This document shows positions 31,424 to 40,623 of a stretch of 64,000 bases of DNA, piece after piece (position 1 is the first letter of the stretch; every line of letters begins with the position of its first letter). Under the pieces are notes generated by a model. It saw only the letters and a list, made by a program, of their open reading frames with translations, was not told where the DNA came from and did no database searches. The stretch comes from Mycobacterium parmense (GTDB taxonomy: Bacteria > Actinomycetota > Actinomycetes > Mycobacteriales > Mycobacteriaceae), in the NCBI RefSeq assembly GCF_010730575.1, contig NZ_AP022614.1:496001-560000 (forward strand). Direction: 5' to 3'. The translations under genes were made by a program, and so were the position numbers.

Positions 31424-33466
31424 ATGGACTTTTACAACGCTTACAGCCAGGGTTACGTCCGGGTCGCCGCGTGCACCGATCGCGTCGCGATCGGTGACCC
31501 GGCGGCCAATGCGGCGTCGGTCCTGCGGCTGGCGCGCGAATGCCACGACGACGGCGTCGCGGTGGCCGTCTTCCCCGAGCTGACGCTGTGCGGGTACTCC
31601 ATCGAAGACATCGTCTTGCAGGACGTGTTGCTCGACGACGTCGAAGCTGCCGTCGCCCAGATCGTCTCGTCGTCCACCGAGCTGCTGCCGGTCCTGGTCG
31701 TCGGTGCCCCGCTGCGGCACCGGCACCGCATCTACAACACCGCGGTGGTGATCCATCGCGGCGCGGTGCTGGGGGTGGCGCCCAAGTCGTACCTGCCGAC
31801 CTACCGGGAGTTCTACGAGCGCCGCCAGATCGCGCCGGGAGACGACGAGCGCGGCGTGATCCGCATCGGCGGGATCGAGGCGCCGTTCGGCCCCGACCTG
31901 CTGTTCGCCGCCGCCGACCTACCCGGTCTCGTGCTGCACGTCGAGATCTGCGAGGACATGTTCGTGCCGATCCCGCCCAGCGCCGAGGCGGCCCTGGCCG
32001 GTGCGACGGTGCTGGCCAACCTGTCCGGCAGCCCGATCACCATCGGGCGCTCCGAGGACCGCAAACTGCTGGCCCGCTCCGCGTCGGCGCGGTGCCTGTC
32101 CGCCTACGTCTACGCGGCGGCGGGCGAGGGCGAGTCGACCACCGACCTGGCCTGGGACGGCGAGACGATGATCTGGGAGAACGGCGCGCTGCTCGCCGAG
32201 TCCGAGCGATTCCCCAAGGGGGAGCGGCGCAGCGTCGCCGACGTCGACACCGAGCTCCTGCGCTCCGAACGGCTGCGCATGGGGACCTTCGACGACAACC
32301 GGCGCCACCACCGCGGCTCGGCGGAGTCGTTCCGGCGCATCGAATTCCGGCTCGACCCACCCTCCGGCGACATCGGCCTGCGCCGGACGGTCGAGCGCTT
32401 CCCGTTCGTCCCCGCGAATCCGCAACGGCTGCAGCAAGATTGCTACGAGGCGTACAGCATCCAGGTCGCGGGGCTGGAGCAACGGTTGCGCGCGCTGCAT
32501 TACCCCAAGGTCGTCATCGGCATCTCCGGTGGACTGGACTCGACGCACGCGCTGATCGTCGCCGCCCGCGCGATGGATCGCGAAGAGCGCCCGCGCGCAG
32601 ACATTCTGGCGTTCACGCTGCCCGGTTTCGCGACGGGCGAGCGCACCAAGCGCAATGCGATCGAACTGTGCCGCGCGCTCGGGGTCACGTTCGCCGAGAT
32701 CGACATCACCGAGACGGCGAAGCTGATGCTCAAGGAGATCGACCACCCGTTCGCACGCGGGGAGAAGGTCTACGACGTCACCTTCGAGAACGTGCAGGCC
32801 GGTCTGCGCACCGACTACCTCTTCCGGCTGGCCAACCAGCGCGGCGGCATCGTGCTGGGCACCGGCGACCTCTCCGAGTTGGGGCTGGGCTGGTCGACCT
32901 ACGGTGTCGGCGACCAGATGTCGCACTACAACGTCAACGCGGGGGTGCCCAAGACGCTGATCCAGCACCTGATCCGCTGGGTCATCTCGTCCGGTCAGTT
33001 CGAGCCGGAGGTGTGCGAGGTGCTGCAATCCGTGCTCGACACCGAGATCACCCCGGAGCTGGTCCCCAGCGGCGAGGAGGAAGAGCTGCAGAGCAGCGAG
33101 GCCAAGGTCGGCCCGTTCGCGCTGCAGGACTTCTCGCTGTTCCATGTGCTGCGCTACGGGTTCCGGCCCTCGAAGATAGCGTTCCTGGCCTGGCACGCCT
33201 GGCGGGATCCCGAGGCGGGAAAGTGGCCGCCCGGCTTCCCCGAGGACAAGCGGCCGTCCTACTCGCTCAAGGAGATTCGGCACTGGATGGCCGTCTTCGT
33301 GCAGCGGTTCTACTCGTTCAGCCAATTCAAGCGCTCGGCCCTGCCGAACGGCCCCAAGGTGTCCTACGGAGGCTCGTTGTCGCCGCGCGGGGATTGGCGC
33401 GCGCCGTCGGACATGCCGGCGCGCATCTGGCTCGACGAGATCGAACGGGAAGTGCCCGACGAGTGA
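31424..33466 (+). CDS. nadE: Glutamine-dependent NAD synthetase
   Basis: A 680-residue enzyme that amidates nicotinic acid adenine dinucleotide to NAD. The N-terminal nitrilase-type glutaminase has Glu in FPELTL, Lys in PKSYL and the nucleophile Cys176 in EICEDMF. The C-terminal synthetase has the P-loop [10 protein letters not shown], followed by [16 protein letters not shown]. Ammonia is channelled between the domains (known of the family). ATG 31424 gives [14 protein letters not shown], matching M. tuberculosis NadE; the upstream start at 31400 does not. Confidence 0.97.
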   Translation: MDFYNAYSQGYVRVAACTDRVAIGDPAANAASVLRLARECHDDGVAVAVFPELTLCGYSIEDIVLQDVLLDDVEAAVAQIVSSSTELLPVLVVGAPLRHRHRIYNTAVVIHRGAVLGVAPKSYLPTYREFYERRQIAPGDDERGVIRIGGIEAPFGPDLLFAAADLPGLVLHVEICEDMFVPIPPSAEAALAGATVLANLSGSPITIGRSEDRKLLARSASARCLSAYVYAAAGEGESTTDLAWDGETMIWENGALLAESERFPKGERRSVADVDTELLRSERLRMGTFDDNRRHHRGSAESFRRIEFRLDPPSGDIGLRRTVERFPFVPANPQRLQQDCYEAYSIQVAGLEQRLRALHYPKVVIGISGGLDSTHALIVAARAMDREERPRADILAFTLPGFATGERTKRNAIELCRALGVTFAEIDITETAKLMLKEIDHPFARGEKVYDVTFENVQAGLRTDYLFRLANQRGGIVLGTGDLSELGLGWSTYGVGDQMSHYNVNAGVPKTLIQHLIRWVISSGQFEPEVCEVLQSVLDTEITPELVPSGEEEELQSSEAKVGPFALQDFSLFHVLRYGFRPSKIAFLAWHAWRDPEAGKWPPGFPEDKRPSYSLKEIRHWMAVFVQRFYSFSQFKRSALPNGPKVSYGGSLSPRGDWRAPSDMPARIWLDEIEREVPDE

Positions 33467-33491
33467 CGCCGGCCGCGCTGAGCACGACGGG

Positions 33492-33899
33492 TTAGGCCCG
33501 TGCGCGGCGCCAGCCCTGATACTGCAGTTCGGCGAACACCAGGGTGTACACGCCGGACGCCAGTGTGCCGGCCACTCCGAAGGTGGTCAACGGGAAGACG
33601 TGCTCGAGCACCAGAACCACGGCGGCCACCGTGAAGAGCAGGTTGGCGACCACGACGCCGAGCCCGGTCCTGCGCACGGACGGCAGCGCGGCCAACCCCA
33701 GCACGACCGTCCCGTAGGCGATCAGGAAGCCGGCCAGACCGTATTCGAATGCTTCGGTGGTGCCCGACTTTCGCGCCAGCCATCCGGCCAGCGGGACGCC
33801 GACTATGCCGGCGAGGCCGCTGATGACGGCGTCGGCCCGCATTGTCAGGCGCAGAAGAGCGTCGCCGGTGCTGGTGCGGTCGGTGGTGATGGCGGACAT
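33492..33899 (-). CDS. Small integral membrane protein, four predicted segments
   Basis: A 135-residue protein of unknown function. ATG 33899 follows AAAGGAAG; upstream in-frame codons are less likely. Four hydrophobic stretches are seen: VISGLAGIVGVPLAGWLA, YGLAGFLIAYGTVVLGLAAL, LGVVVANLLFTVAAVVLVLE and FGVAGTLASGVYTLVFAE. It is convergent with nadE (25 bases) and lies 109 bases after the PEBP gene of the minus-strand operon, so it may be a separate unit. No family name could be assigned. Confidence 0.65.
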   Translation of the reverse strand: MSAITTDRTSTGDALLRLTMRADAVISGLAGIVGVPLAGWLARKSGTTEAFEYGLAGFLIAYGTVVLGLAALPSVRRTGLGVVVANLLFTVAAVVLVLEHVFPLTTFGVAGTLASGVYTLVFAELQYQGWRRARA

Positions 33900-34008
33900 G
33901 GTCTTCCTTTCGACGGTGATTGCGGTCACGTCCCGAGGGTGCCCCGCAGCCACTGCCAAGTCGGCGGCGGAAGCTGCCAATTACTGCCAACCGCGGGCCG
34001 GTGCGGGT

Positions 34009-34557
34009 TCAGCCCCGCTCGTAGGTGCCCGTCAGGACGCCGCGGGCGAGCACGTGTCCGCGCACCGCGGCCAGCAGCGCCCTGGCCGTCGTGATGCCCT
34101 CGCCGATGCGCTGGTCGACGGCGAGGAGGTGAAATCGGTAGTGGTGGGGCCCGTGCCCCGGGATCGGCCGGGGTCCGGCGTAGCCTCGGTGGCCGAGATC
34201 CGCGCGGGTGAACCGGATGTTGTCGGCGCCGGGATGCAGGCCGCCGGCGTCGACGCCGCCAAGGCCCGGCTCGAGCACCGCGACGGTGTGCAGCAACGGC
34301 CGGGGCAGCGGGACGTCGACGTCGTCGATGATGAGCACGAGTTGACTGGTCGCAGCGGGCACGCCGGTCCAGCGCAGCGGCGGCGAAATGTTGTCGCCGA
34401 CGCCCTTGCCGGCGCTGGACGCGGGCATCGCGCCGCCGTCGGAGAAGGCCGGGCTGGTCACGGTGATCGATTCCGGCGCGCAGAAGCCGCTACCGTTGAG
34501 TGGGCTGCGCTCCGCGCCGGCCCGGACACGCCGCAGGAGTCTGCCCGGGACGATCAC
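34009..34557 (-). CDS. PEBP/YbhB-family phosphatidylethanolamine-binding-like protein
   Basis: A 182-residue protein. The PEBP core is visible: [43 protein letters not shown], and [24 protein letters not shown], equivalent to the family's GYxGPxPPxGHGxHRY anion-binding site. GTG 34557 overlaps the stop of the aconitase-like small subunit by four bases, so it is translated with that operon. Bacterial YbhB proteins have no settled function. Its coupling to an acid-isomerising pathway is unusual and may hint at a ligand-binding role, which is inference. Confidence 0.85.
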   Translation of the reverse strand: MIVPGRLLRRVRAGAERSPLNGSGFCAPESITVTSPAFSDGGAMPASSAGKGVGDNISPPLRWTGVPAATSQLVLIIDDVDVPLPRPLLHTVAVLEPGLGGVDAGGLHPGADNIRFTRADLGHRGYAGPRPIPGHGPHHYRFHLLAVDQRIGEGITTARALLAAVRGHVLARGVLTGTYERG

Positions 34558-35123
34558 GCGCCGCTCCCGGCGCCGCGCATCGCCACGGCGGGAGACTTGA
34601 GCAGGTCCCCGAGCTCGGGGGGCAGGTATCCCTGCTCGACCAGTCGTGGCAGCACGCCGCCGCCGGCGATGATCTCGAGGATGAGCTCGGGAAGTTTCGC
34701 GACGGTGCCCGCGGCGCCGGTGCTGTCGTTGCGCCACGCGCCGGCGCGAAGGTCGAACGTCGCGGTGTCGCCTTCGTGGAAGACGGCGGTGGCGTCGGGA
34801 ACGGTCATCGCCGGGAGCCCGGAATTCACGGCGTTGCGGAAGAACAGGGAGTTGAACTCCTCGGCGACGAGCCCGGCGATCCCGAGCTCGACGAACAGCG
34901 CCGCCACCGGACGTGACGATCCGACCCCGAAGTTCTTGCCCGCGACCACGATGTCGCCCGGCGACACCTGGTCGGTCCAACCGGGACGCACCTCGTAGAA
35001 CACGTGCCTGGCCGCTTCGGCCGGCTCCATCTTCATCGCGAACGCGGGATACATCGCGTCGGTGTTGAGGTTGTTGCCGAACACCCACACCCTGCCGCTG
35101 AACGTCAGCGCATCGTGCGTCAT
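34554..35123 (-). CDS. Aconitase-superfamily small subunit (LeuD-like hydro-lyase)
   Basis: A 189-residue swivel-domain subunit that pairs with the large subunit encoded just upstream. [18 protein letters not shown] and [17 protein letters not shown] are the family signatures. In isopropylmalate isomerases the first segment usually ends in PxRYLRT or similar; here it reads PAFAMKM, so the substrate-recognition loop differs from LeuD. That argues against leucine synthesis. ATG 35123 overlaps the large-subunit stop by four bases and the gene overlaps the PEBP start by four. Likely acts on a related methylated dicarboxylate; the substrate is inferred. Confidence 0.85.
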   Translation of the reverse strand: MTHDALTFSGRVWVFGNNLNTDAMYPAFAMKMEPAEAARHVFYEVRPGWTDQVSPGDIVVAGKNFGVGSSRPVAALFVELGIAGLVAEEFNSLFFRNAVNSGLPAMTVPDATAVFHEGDTATFDLRAGAWRNDSTGAAGTVAKLPELILEIIAGGGVLPRLVEQGYLPPELGDLLKSPAVAMRGAGSGA

Positions 35124-36367
35124 GCCGTCACACTCCTCGGATCGGTGATGTAGCCGGTGACCGCGGACGCGGCGACCGTCGCGGGCGAGGCCATGTAGAT
35201 CTCGGCCTCGGTGCTGCCCATGCGCCCGGTGAAGTTGCGCGTGCTGGCGGTGATGCACACCTCGCCCGGTCCGACCACTCCCATGTGATAGCCGAAGCAG
35301 GCGCCGCAGGTGGAGTTGGTGACGACGGCCCCGGCGTCGGTGATGTCCTGCAGGTAGCCACGCCGCATCGCCTCGCGGTAGACGGCCTGGGAGGCCGGCG
35401 TGACCAACAACCGCACCCCCGGGGCGACCGTTTTGCCGCGCAGCACGTTCGCCGCGATCTCGAGATCTTCGAGCTGACCGTTCGCGCACGATCCGATGAA
35501 CGCCTGGTCGACCTTCTGCCGGTGTAGCCGGGAGACGGGCAGCCCGTTGCGGCTCACGGTGCCGGGGCGGGCCACATACGGTTCCAGCTCTCCCAGGTCA
35601 ACGGGCCGCACGTCGTGGTATGCAGCATCGGGGTCGGGCGCCGCGGCGGCGAATCCGGTGACCCCACGCTCCTCGAGGAACGACGTCAGGACGTCGTCGG
35701 GCTCGAAGGTGCTGAAGTCGGCCGACACCTCGGCGCCCTGCGTGGCGATGGTGCGCCGGTCGTGCATCGGGATGCCGGCCAGGCCGGGGCCGCCGAACTC
35801 CAGGTTGAGGTTGGTCGCGTCGCCGTACTTATCGGCGATGTGCAGGAAGATGTCCTTGCCGCTCACCCCGAGAGGCTTGACGCCGGTGAAGTGGTAGCGG
35901 ATGGTCGGCGCGACCTGGAACCAGGTGCTGCCGGTGCACATGATCGAGTAGATCTCGGCGGGTCCCAGGCCGCGCGCCGCGGTGTTGTAGGCGCCCGCGG
36001 CGCAGGTGTGAGAGTCGGTGCAGGCCAACACCTCTCCCGGTCGCGCCAGGCCGTTCTCGGCGATGACCTGGTGGCAGATGCCGTGCCGGCCGACGTCGTA
36101 GAACCGTTCGATGCCGAAGTCGGCGACGAACGCGCGGGCGTTGCGCCCGCCGGCGGCGTCCTTGATGGTGGGTGCCGGTACGGCGTGGTCCATGACGACG
36201 GCGATTTTGTCGGGGTCGTGGATCCGGTTGGGCGTCAGCCACATCGTCGCGAACTGCAGGTCGATCAGGACGGTCATGTCGACGTCCACCACCACGGTGT
36301 CCCCCGGTGACACCGAGTTCAGACCCGCCTTGCGGGCGAAGATCTTCTCGATGACGGTCATGCCCAT
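35120..36367 (-). CDS. Aconitase-superfamily large subunit (LeuC-like, 4Fe-4S hydro-lyase)
   Basis: A 415-residue subunit of the short, archaeal/homoaconitase-like type rather than the roughly 470-residue LeuC of leucine synthesis. Three cluster-ligating cysteines are evident in [11 protein letters not shown] and [12 protein letters not shown], and [14 protein letters not shown] is a substrate-site motif. ATG 36367 has AAGGACG at good spacing; ATG 36361 would give a four-base ATGA overlap with the upstream lyase and is a close alternative. With the small subunit it should dehydrate and rehydrate a 2-hydroxy acid, comparable to 2,3-dimethylmalate dehydratase or isopropylmalate isomerase. Confidence 0.87.
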   Translation of the reverse strand: MGMTVIEKIFARKAGLNSVSPGDTVVVDVDMTVLIDLQFATMWLTPNRIHDPDKIAVVMDHAVPAPTIKDAAGGRNARAFVADFGIERFYDVGRHGICHQVIAENGLARPGEVLACTDSHTCAAGAYNTAARGLGPAEIYSIMCTGSTWFQVAPTIRYHFTGVKPLGVSGKDIFLHIADKYGDATNLNLEFGGPGLAGIPMHDRRTIATQGAEVSADFSTFEPDDVLTSFLEERGVTGFAAAAPDPDAAYHDVRPVDLGELEPYVARPGTVSRNGLPVSRLHRQKVDQAFIGSCANGQLEDLEIAANVLRGKTVAPGVRLLVTPASQAVYREAMRRGYLQDITDAGAVVTNSTCGACFGYHMGVVGPGEVCITASTRNFTGRMGSTEAEIYMASPATVAASAVTGYITDPRSVTA

Positions 36368-37239
36368 GAGGCGTCCTTGCGTGCGAATTTGCGGTCCAGC
36401 TCCCGCCACTCGGCCATCCCGACCAGGTTGAAGAAGTCGGCCGGGTTGGCGGGAAGATGCGGGGCGAGGTCGGTGCCGTTGAGTTCGCAGAGGCTCTGCA
36501 ACATGCCGAAGCTCGCCTGCGCCAGCAGATTGGACGGGTAGATCGCGATTGCGTAGCCGAGTTCTTGCAGCCGCGCCGCCGAGTCCAGGGGAGTCATGCC
36601 CCCGAGCACGAGGTTGATCAACAGCGGGGCGTCGACTTCGCTTGCGATGCGCTCGATTTCGTCGGCATCCTGCGGCGCCTCGATGAACACGATGTCCGCG
36701 CCGGCCCGGGCGTACCGGTTGGCGCGTTCGATCGCCGCATCCAGCCCCAGCGGGGCGCGCGCGTCGGTGCGGGCCACCACCAGCAGGTCGTCGTCGGACC
36801 GGGCATCCAGTGCGGCGGCCAGCGTCTGCTCGAACGTCGCCGCGTCGACCACCTGCTTGTCCGGAAGGTGGCCGCAACGCTTGGGAAAGACCTGGTCTTC
36901 CAGTTGGATTGCGGACACGCCCGCCGCGTCGTAGGCGCGGACGGTGCGGACCACGTTGATGGGTGCGCCGTAACCGGTGTCGGCGTCGGCGATGAGCGGG
37001 ACGTCACCCAGCGCGCCGGCGATCACCCGGGCGCGCTCGGCCATCTCCGCGGCCGTCACCAGGCCGATGTCGGGCAACCCGAAGCCCGACGCCGCCACTC
37101 CCGCCCCGGTCATGTACGCCGCGACGTGGCCCGTGCGTTTGGTCAGCTGCGCGGATATGCCGTCGAAAACACCTGGCGCAATGATCAAATCATCGGTGGA
37201 AAGCAGGTCTTTGAGCCGCTTGCGGGCAGCTGTGGTCAC
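36358..37239 (-). CDS. Isocitrate lyase/PEP mutase-family lyase (PrpB or dimethylmalate lyase-like)
   Basis: A 293-residue TIM-barrel enzyme. The catalytic loop is FPKRCGHLPDKQ (K-R-C-G-H), and the metal-binding segment is IADADTGYGAPINV, both typical of 2-methylisocitrate lyase and 2,3-dimethylmalate lyase. These enzymes split their acids into pyruvate and succinate, or pyruvate and propionate. It is much shorter than the Icl of mycobacteria. GTG 37239 follows AAAGGGA by nine bases. It lies 14 bases after the MmgE/PrpD gene and overlaps the aconitase-like large subunit, placing it in the same operon. Confidence 0.86.
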   Translation of the reverse strand: MTTAARKRLKDLLSTDDLIIAPGVFDGISAQLTKRTGHVAAYMTGAGVAASGFGLPDIGLVTAAEMAERARVIAGALGDVPLIADADTGYGAPINVVRTVRAYDAAGVSAIQLEDQVFPKRCGHLPDKQVVDAATFEQTLAAALDARSDDDLLVVARTDARAPLGLDAAIERANRYARAGADIVFIEAPQDADEIERIASEVDAPLLINLVLGGMTPLDSAARLQELGYAIAIYPSNLLAQASFGMLQSLCELNGTDLAPHLPANPADFFNLVGMAEWRELDRKFARKDASWA

Positions 37240-37253
37240 GGTGGAAATCCCTT

Positions 37254-38684
37254 TCAGTCGAGCGCCCCGGCGACCGGGGCGGCGAGTAGGTCGACCAACT
37301 CGCCCACGTCGTCCAGCGCCTCGAGGCCGATCACCGCGCGCTCGATCGCGTGGGCGCGCGCACGGCTGGTCACCCGGTCGGCCAGGGCGTGGAACTTCGC
37401 TACGAGTTCGTCGTTGGTGACCGGGTCGTTGGGCGCCCCGTGCGGCAGCGCCACGCGGGCGCGGTGCACCTGCCCGTCCCGGGTGGTGACGGCGACGTCG
37501 GTGCGGAACTTCTCCGTGACGTCGGCGTCCGCCAGGGTTTCGTCCAGGTGCACCCTCGTCGCCGCGATCAGCGACCAGATGTCGTCGGAGTCCAGGCGCG
37601 CCGGGCTGAACTGCTCGGGCAGCACATTGCCGTCGAGCAGCGCCGCGGCGGTCGCGTACGCGATGTTCATCTGGGCGCCGATCGGCGTGAGCGGCCGCTC
37701 CGGGGGCCACCACCCGTGCTTGTACACGGTCTCGCCGACGGTGATGTCCACCTTCGAAATCCGCTCCGGCGCAATCGCATTGCGCAATTGGCGGGCGGCG
37801 TCTATGGCGGCGTGCAGGCCGCCCATGGCGGCGTATGACTTGACCATGATGACCGTGGTCTCCCAGCGCTGCCCGAGCCGGTCGGTCAGCAGGGCGGCTT
37901 GCGGATCGTGGCCTTCGCCGAAAACGCTGAGGAATCCGCCGTATTCGCGCTCGAAAACCCGCTTGATGCCGGTATAGCCGGCCGCGGCGAGGCCGGCGGC
38001 GTAGAAGCCGTTGCGTGCCGCCAGCCCGTGGTGCATGCGCTTACTCATGGCCTCGTACTGCGCGGCCATCAGCCCGGCCGACTGGGTGCCCGCCAGGCCC
38101 AGCGCGTCCTCCAGTTGAGCGGGGGACAGGCCGCGAAGCTTCCCCGACGCCATGGCGGCCGAATGGGTGCCGAACACCGATCCGGAATGCCAGCCGCGAT
38201 CCAGCATCTGGGTGCCGTGCAGCGTGTAGCCGACCCGCGGGCCCACCTCGAAGCCGGCGATCGCGGCCAGCAGCAGGTCGGGACCCGTGGTCGGCCGTGG
38301 GCGCGTGGACGCCGTGGCCAGCAGCGCGGGGATGAGCAGCGAGCAACTGTGCAGCGGCGAGATCGGATGGAAGTCGTCGAGCTCGAAGCCCTGGATGAAG
38401 GTGCCGTTGAGGACGGCGGAGGCGGGCGGGCTGGTGACTCGCCCAGTGCCGATGACGACGGAATCGCCCGCGCCCTCGATGCCCAGCAGCGCGTCGGTGG
38501 CGACTCGGGACCACGGCAGTTGGGCGCCCACCAGCGCGCATCCCAGACCGTCGAGAAGCAGGTGCTTGGCCCGGTCCACGACCTGCCGCGGAACCTGGTC
38601 GAGGGTGATGTCGGCGACCCAGGTGGCCAGCCGCCCGGTGGGCCCCGCCGGATCGGTGGCCGGCTGCTGCCGAAGCGCGGTCAT
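37254..38684 (-). CDS. MmgE/PrpD-family dehydratase or isomerase
   Basis: A 476-residue protein of the 2-methylcitrate dehydratase/cis-aconitate decarboxylase/iminodisuccinate epimerase superfamily. Family landmarks include LDGLGCALVGAQ, NGTFIQGFELDDFHP with the conserved Asp-Asp-x-His, and KSYAAMGGLHAAIDAA. ATG 38684 was chosen; an in-frame ATG at 38729 lies inside the operator palindrome and is unlikely. First gene of the five-gene minus-strand operon and divergent from the GntR gene. Related proteins act on 2-methylcitrate, aconitate or itaconate-type acids; which one applies here is unknown. Confidence 0.87.
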   Translation of the reverse strand: MTALRQQPATDPAGPTGRLATWVADITLDQVPRQVVDRAKHLLLDGLGCALVGAQLPWSRVATDALLGIEGAGDSVVIGTGRVTSPPASAVLNGTFIQGFELDDFHPISPLHSCSLLIPALLATASTRPRPTTGPDLLLAAIAGFEVGPRVGYTLHGTQMLDRGWHSGSVFGTHSAAMASGKLRGLSPAQLEDALGLAGTQSAGLMAAQYEAMSKRMHHGLAARNGFYAAGLAAAGYTGIKRVFEREYGGFLSVFGEGHDPQAALLTDRLGQRWETTVIMVKSYAAMGGLHAAIDAARQLRNAIAPERISKVDITVGETVYKHGWWPPERPLTPIGAQMNIAYATAAALLDGNVLPEQFSPARLDSDDIWSLIAATRVHLDETLADADVTEKFRTDVAVTTRDGQVHRARVALPHGAPNDPVTNDELVAKFHALADRVTSRARAHAIERAVIGLEALDDVGELVDLLAAPVAGALD

Positions 38685-38712
38685 CGGAATCGCCTCGCCT
38701 TCCCGAACGTCT

Positions 38713-38740
38713 TGAGTTGTTATAGTCATATAACAACTCA
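38713..38740. promoter_or_regulatory. Perfect GntR-type operator between divergent genes
   Basis: Two exact 12-bp arms, TGAGTTGTTATA (38713-38724) and TATAACAACTCA (38729-38740), flank GTCA. It is centred in the gap between the MmgE/PrpD start (38684) and the GntR start (38764). The TTGTTATA half-site has the GT-N-TATA character seen in operators of HutC/UTRA-type GntR proteins. It probably also overlaps the -10 elements of both promoters. Confidence 0.8.
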
Positions 38741-38763
38741 GGGAAGGGTGCAAGGGCCGGGGT

Positions 38764-39594
38764 GTGGAAACATTCATGACCGTGCAGGCGAACAGCGACA
38801 GGGCGGCGACGGTGTCCAGCGTCGCCGGTGTGCCGCTGCACCGGCAGCTCTTCCTGGTGCTGCACGACGAGATCGACCGCGGCGTCCTGGCTCCCGGCGA
38901 CGCGTTGCCCACCGAACAGACGCTGTGCGAACAGTTCGGGGTCTCCCGCATCACCGTGCGACGGGCGCTGGCGGACCTGGCCGCGCAGGGATACATCGAG
39001 CGCAGGCAGGGCATCGGTTCGTTCGTGCGCTCGCACGGTCCCGCGGATGTGTCGGAGTCCGGCAGCTCCTACATGGAGAGTCTGCGGCAGACGCAATTCG
39101 AGACCGAGGTCGACGTGGTCGAACTCGGCATCCGCCGCCCCCCGCGGCTCGTCGCCGATGCGCTCGAGACCCCCGGTGAGCTGCTGCACATCGTCCGCGT
39201 GCGACGGCAGCGCCGGACCGGTGAGCCGCTGATCGTGAGCGATGCATGGCTGCCGGAGGCCTTGGCCGACACGTTGACCGAGCCCGCGCTGCGGCGTGCG
39301 CCGCTCTACCAGTTGCTGACCAGAGCGGGCGTGGTCACCGACCGCGTGCGACATGAGATCACCGCCGAGATCGCGGGCCCGCGCAACGCACGCCTGCTGG
39401 ACACCGCGATCGGCGCCGCGCTGCTGCGCGTCAGCCGGCTGGTGTTCGTGGCCGGCGCGCCGCATCACCATCTTTCGGCCCTGCTGTCGCCCAGCCGCAG
39501 TCGCGTGCTGCTGAGCCAGTCGGGCGACGAGCTAGAGATGGCCGACGGCCTCACCATCGCGCACGACGTGCGCGGCGGGTCGCCGTCGTTGTAG
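38764..39594 (+). CDS. GntR-family regulator with UTRA effector domain
   Basis: A 276-residue HutC-type regulator. The winged helix-turn-helix reads GVPLHRQLFLVLHDEIDRG, then LPTEQTLCEQFGVSRITVRR and ALADLAAQGYIERRQGIGSF. A UTRA ligand-binding domain occupies the C-terminal half (from about residue 105), where UTRA proteins bind small acids or sugars. GTG 38764 is given; ATG 38776 is an alternative start. Divergent from the acid-catabolism operon with a perfect palindrome between them, it is very likely that operon's repressor, released by the pathway substrate or a product. Confidence 0.9.
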   Translation: METFMTVQANSDRAATVSSVAGVPLHRQLFLVLHDEIDRGVLAPGDALPTEQTLCEQFGVSRITVRRALADLAAQGYIERRQGIGSFVRSHGPADVSESGSSYMESLRQTQFETEVDVVELGIRRPPRLVADALETPGELLHIVRVRRQRRTGEPLIVSDAWLPEALADTLTEPALRRAPLYQLLTRAGVVTDRVRHEITAEIAGPRNARLLDTAIGAALLRVSRLVFVAGAPHHHLSALLSPSRSRVLLSQSGDELEMADGLTIAHDVRGGSPSL

Positions 39595-40473
39595 TCACTC
39601 CCCCCGCACGGCCGCGTCGATCGCTTCGGCGTCCGGGGCGCAGTCGCCGGCGCCACGCACCAGGGTGGCCAGCGCACCGGCCGCGCAGGCGCGCCGCAGC
39701 GCCCGCAGCCGCTGGTCCGGCGAGCCCGGGCCGGGTGGCCAACTGGCCGCCAGGGTTCCCGCGAACACGTCGCCCGCCCCGGTGGTGTCCACCGCCTTGA
39801 CCGCCGGCGCGGGCACGGCGACCTCGCCGTCGGCGCCGACGTACCGGGCGCCACGCGCGCCCAGCGTCACCACGAGGTGCTCCGGTGTGAAAGGCCATTC
39901 GTCGGCCTCGGTCTCGTTCGCGATCACCACATCGGCCAGGGACGCGAGTTCGGCCAGCGCCGCCGGATCCTGGCCCCCCGGTGACGCGTTGACCATGACG
40001 ACCGCCCCGGCCGATCGGGCGTGCCGCGCCGCCGCCACCGCCGTCGCGACCGGTATCTCCAACTGCACCAACAAGACGTCGCAGGCGGTGATCACTGCCC
40101 GCGCCCCGCCGGCGTCCACCGTCAGCCGGCCGTTGGCTCCCGGGGCCACCACGATGGTGTTTTCGCCGCCGGCGTCGACCACGATGACCGCCGTTCCGCT
40201 CGGGCCGGGCAGTGTCACCGTCGCGTCGAGCCCGACACGGTTGGCGCAGAGGTGCTCCCGAAGTTGCCCGGCGGCGGCGTCGTCGCCGATCGCACCGACG
40301 AACTGCACGCGCGCGCCCGCGCGGGCCGCCGCGACGGCCTGGTTGCCGCCCTTGCCCCCGGGGGCGTGGCTCACCGACGAGGCCAGCACCGTCTCTCCCG
40401 GACGTGGCAGCGCGTCGACTCGCAAGGTCGCATCCATGTTCACGCTTCCCACCACGCAGACGTGTGTCACCAT
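39595..40473 (-). CDS. rbsK: Ribokinase (PfkB family)
   Basis: A 292-residue carbohydrate kinase that phosphorylates D-ribose to ribose 5-phosphate. The substrate motif is VVGSVNMDATLRVDALPRPGET, then APGGKGGNQAVAAARAGA. The second PfkB signature DTTGAGDVFAGTL with the catalytic Asp lies near the C-terminus. ATG 40473 gives MVTHVCVVGSVNMD; the longer start at 40548 adds basic residues not typical of the family. It is convergent with the GntR gene (no gap) and divergent from the cyclase gene. It corresponds to Rv2436. No ribose transporter is adjacent. Confidence 0.92.
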   Translation of the reverse strand: MVTHVCVVGSVNMDATLRVDALPRPGETVLASSVSHAPGGKGGNQAVAAARAGARVQFVGAIGDDAAAGQLREHLCANRVGLDATVTLPGPSGTAVIVVDAGGENTIVVAPGANGRLTVDAGGARAVITACDVLLVQLEIPVATAVAAARHARSAGAVVMVNASPGGQDPAALAELASLADVVIANETEADEWPFTPEHLVVTLGARGARYVGADGEVAVPAPAVKAVDTTGAGDVFAGTLAASWPPGPGSPDQRLRALRRACAAGALATLVRGAGDCAPDAEAIDAAVRGE

Positions 40474-40623
40474 TTCGACGTTAGTCAGGCCGGCGGGTCT
40501 TCGAGGCGCCTCCCGCCGGCGTTTTCGCCGCCGAGCGCTGCGCGGCAAATGCCGATATCTCGAGATACGCGCGATAGTCTGCTGCTTTAGCGGTGCTGAT
40601 TGTGTCCAGAGAGGCGGAAGCCA

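Noticed and set aside
29950..31425. One long fused sirtuin protein of 491 residues
   Set aside because: The upstream part of that frame lies antisense-in-frame over the cysteine hydrolase gene and shows no domain; the sirtuin starts at GTG 30798.
31540..33495. Second + strand open frame of about 650 codons overlapping nadE
   Set aside because: Arg/Ala/Gly-rich frame-shifted copy of nadE; nadE itself is complete with catalytic Cys176 and P-loop.
34554..36367. Leucine-pathway leuC-leuD
   Set aside because: Short large subunit, altered substrate loop and a catabolic GntR operon context argue for another substrate.
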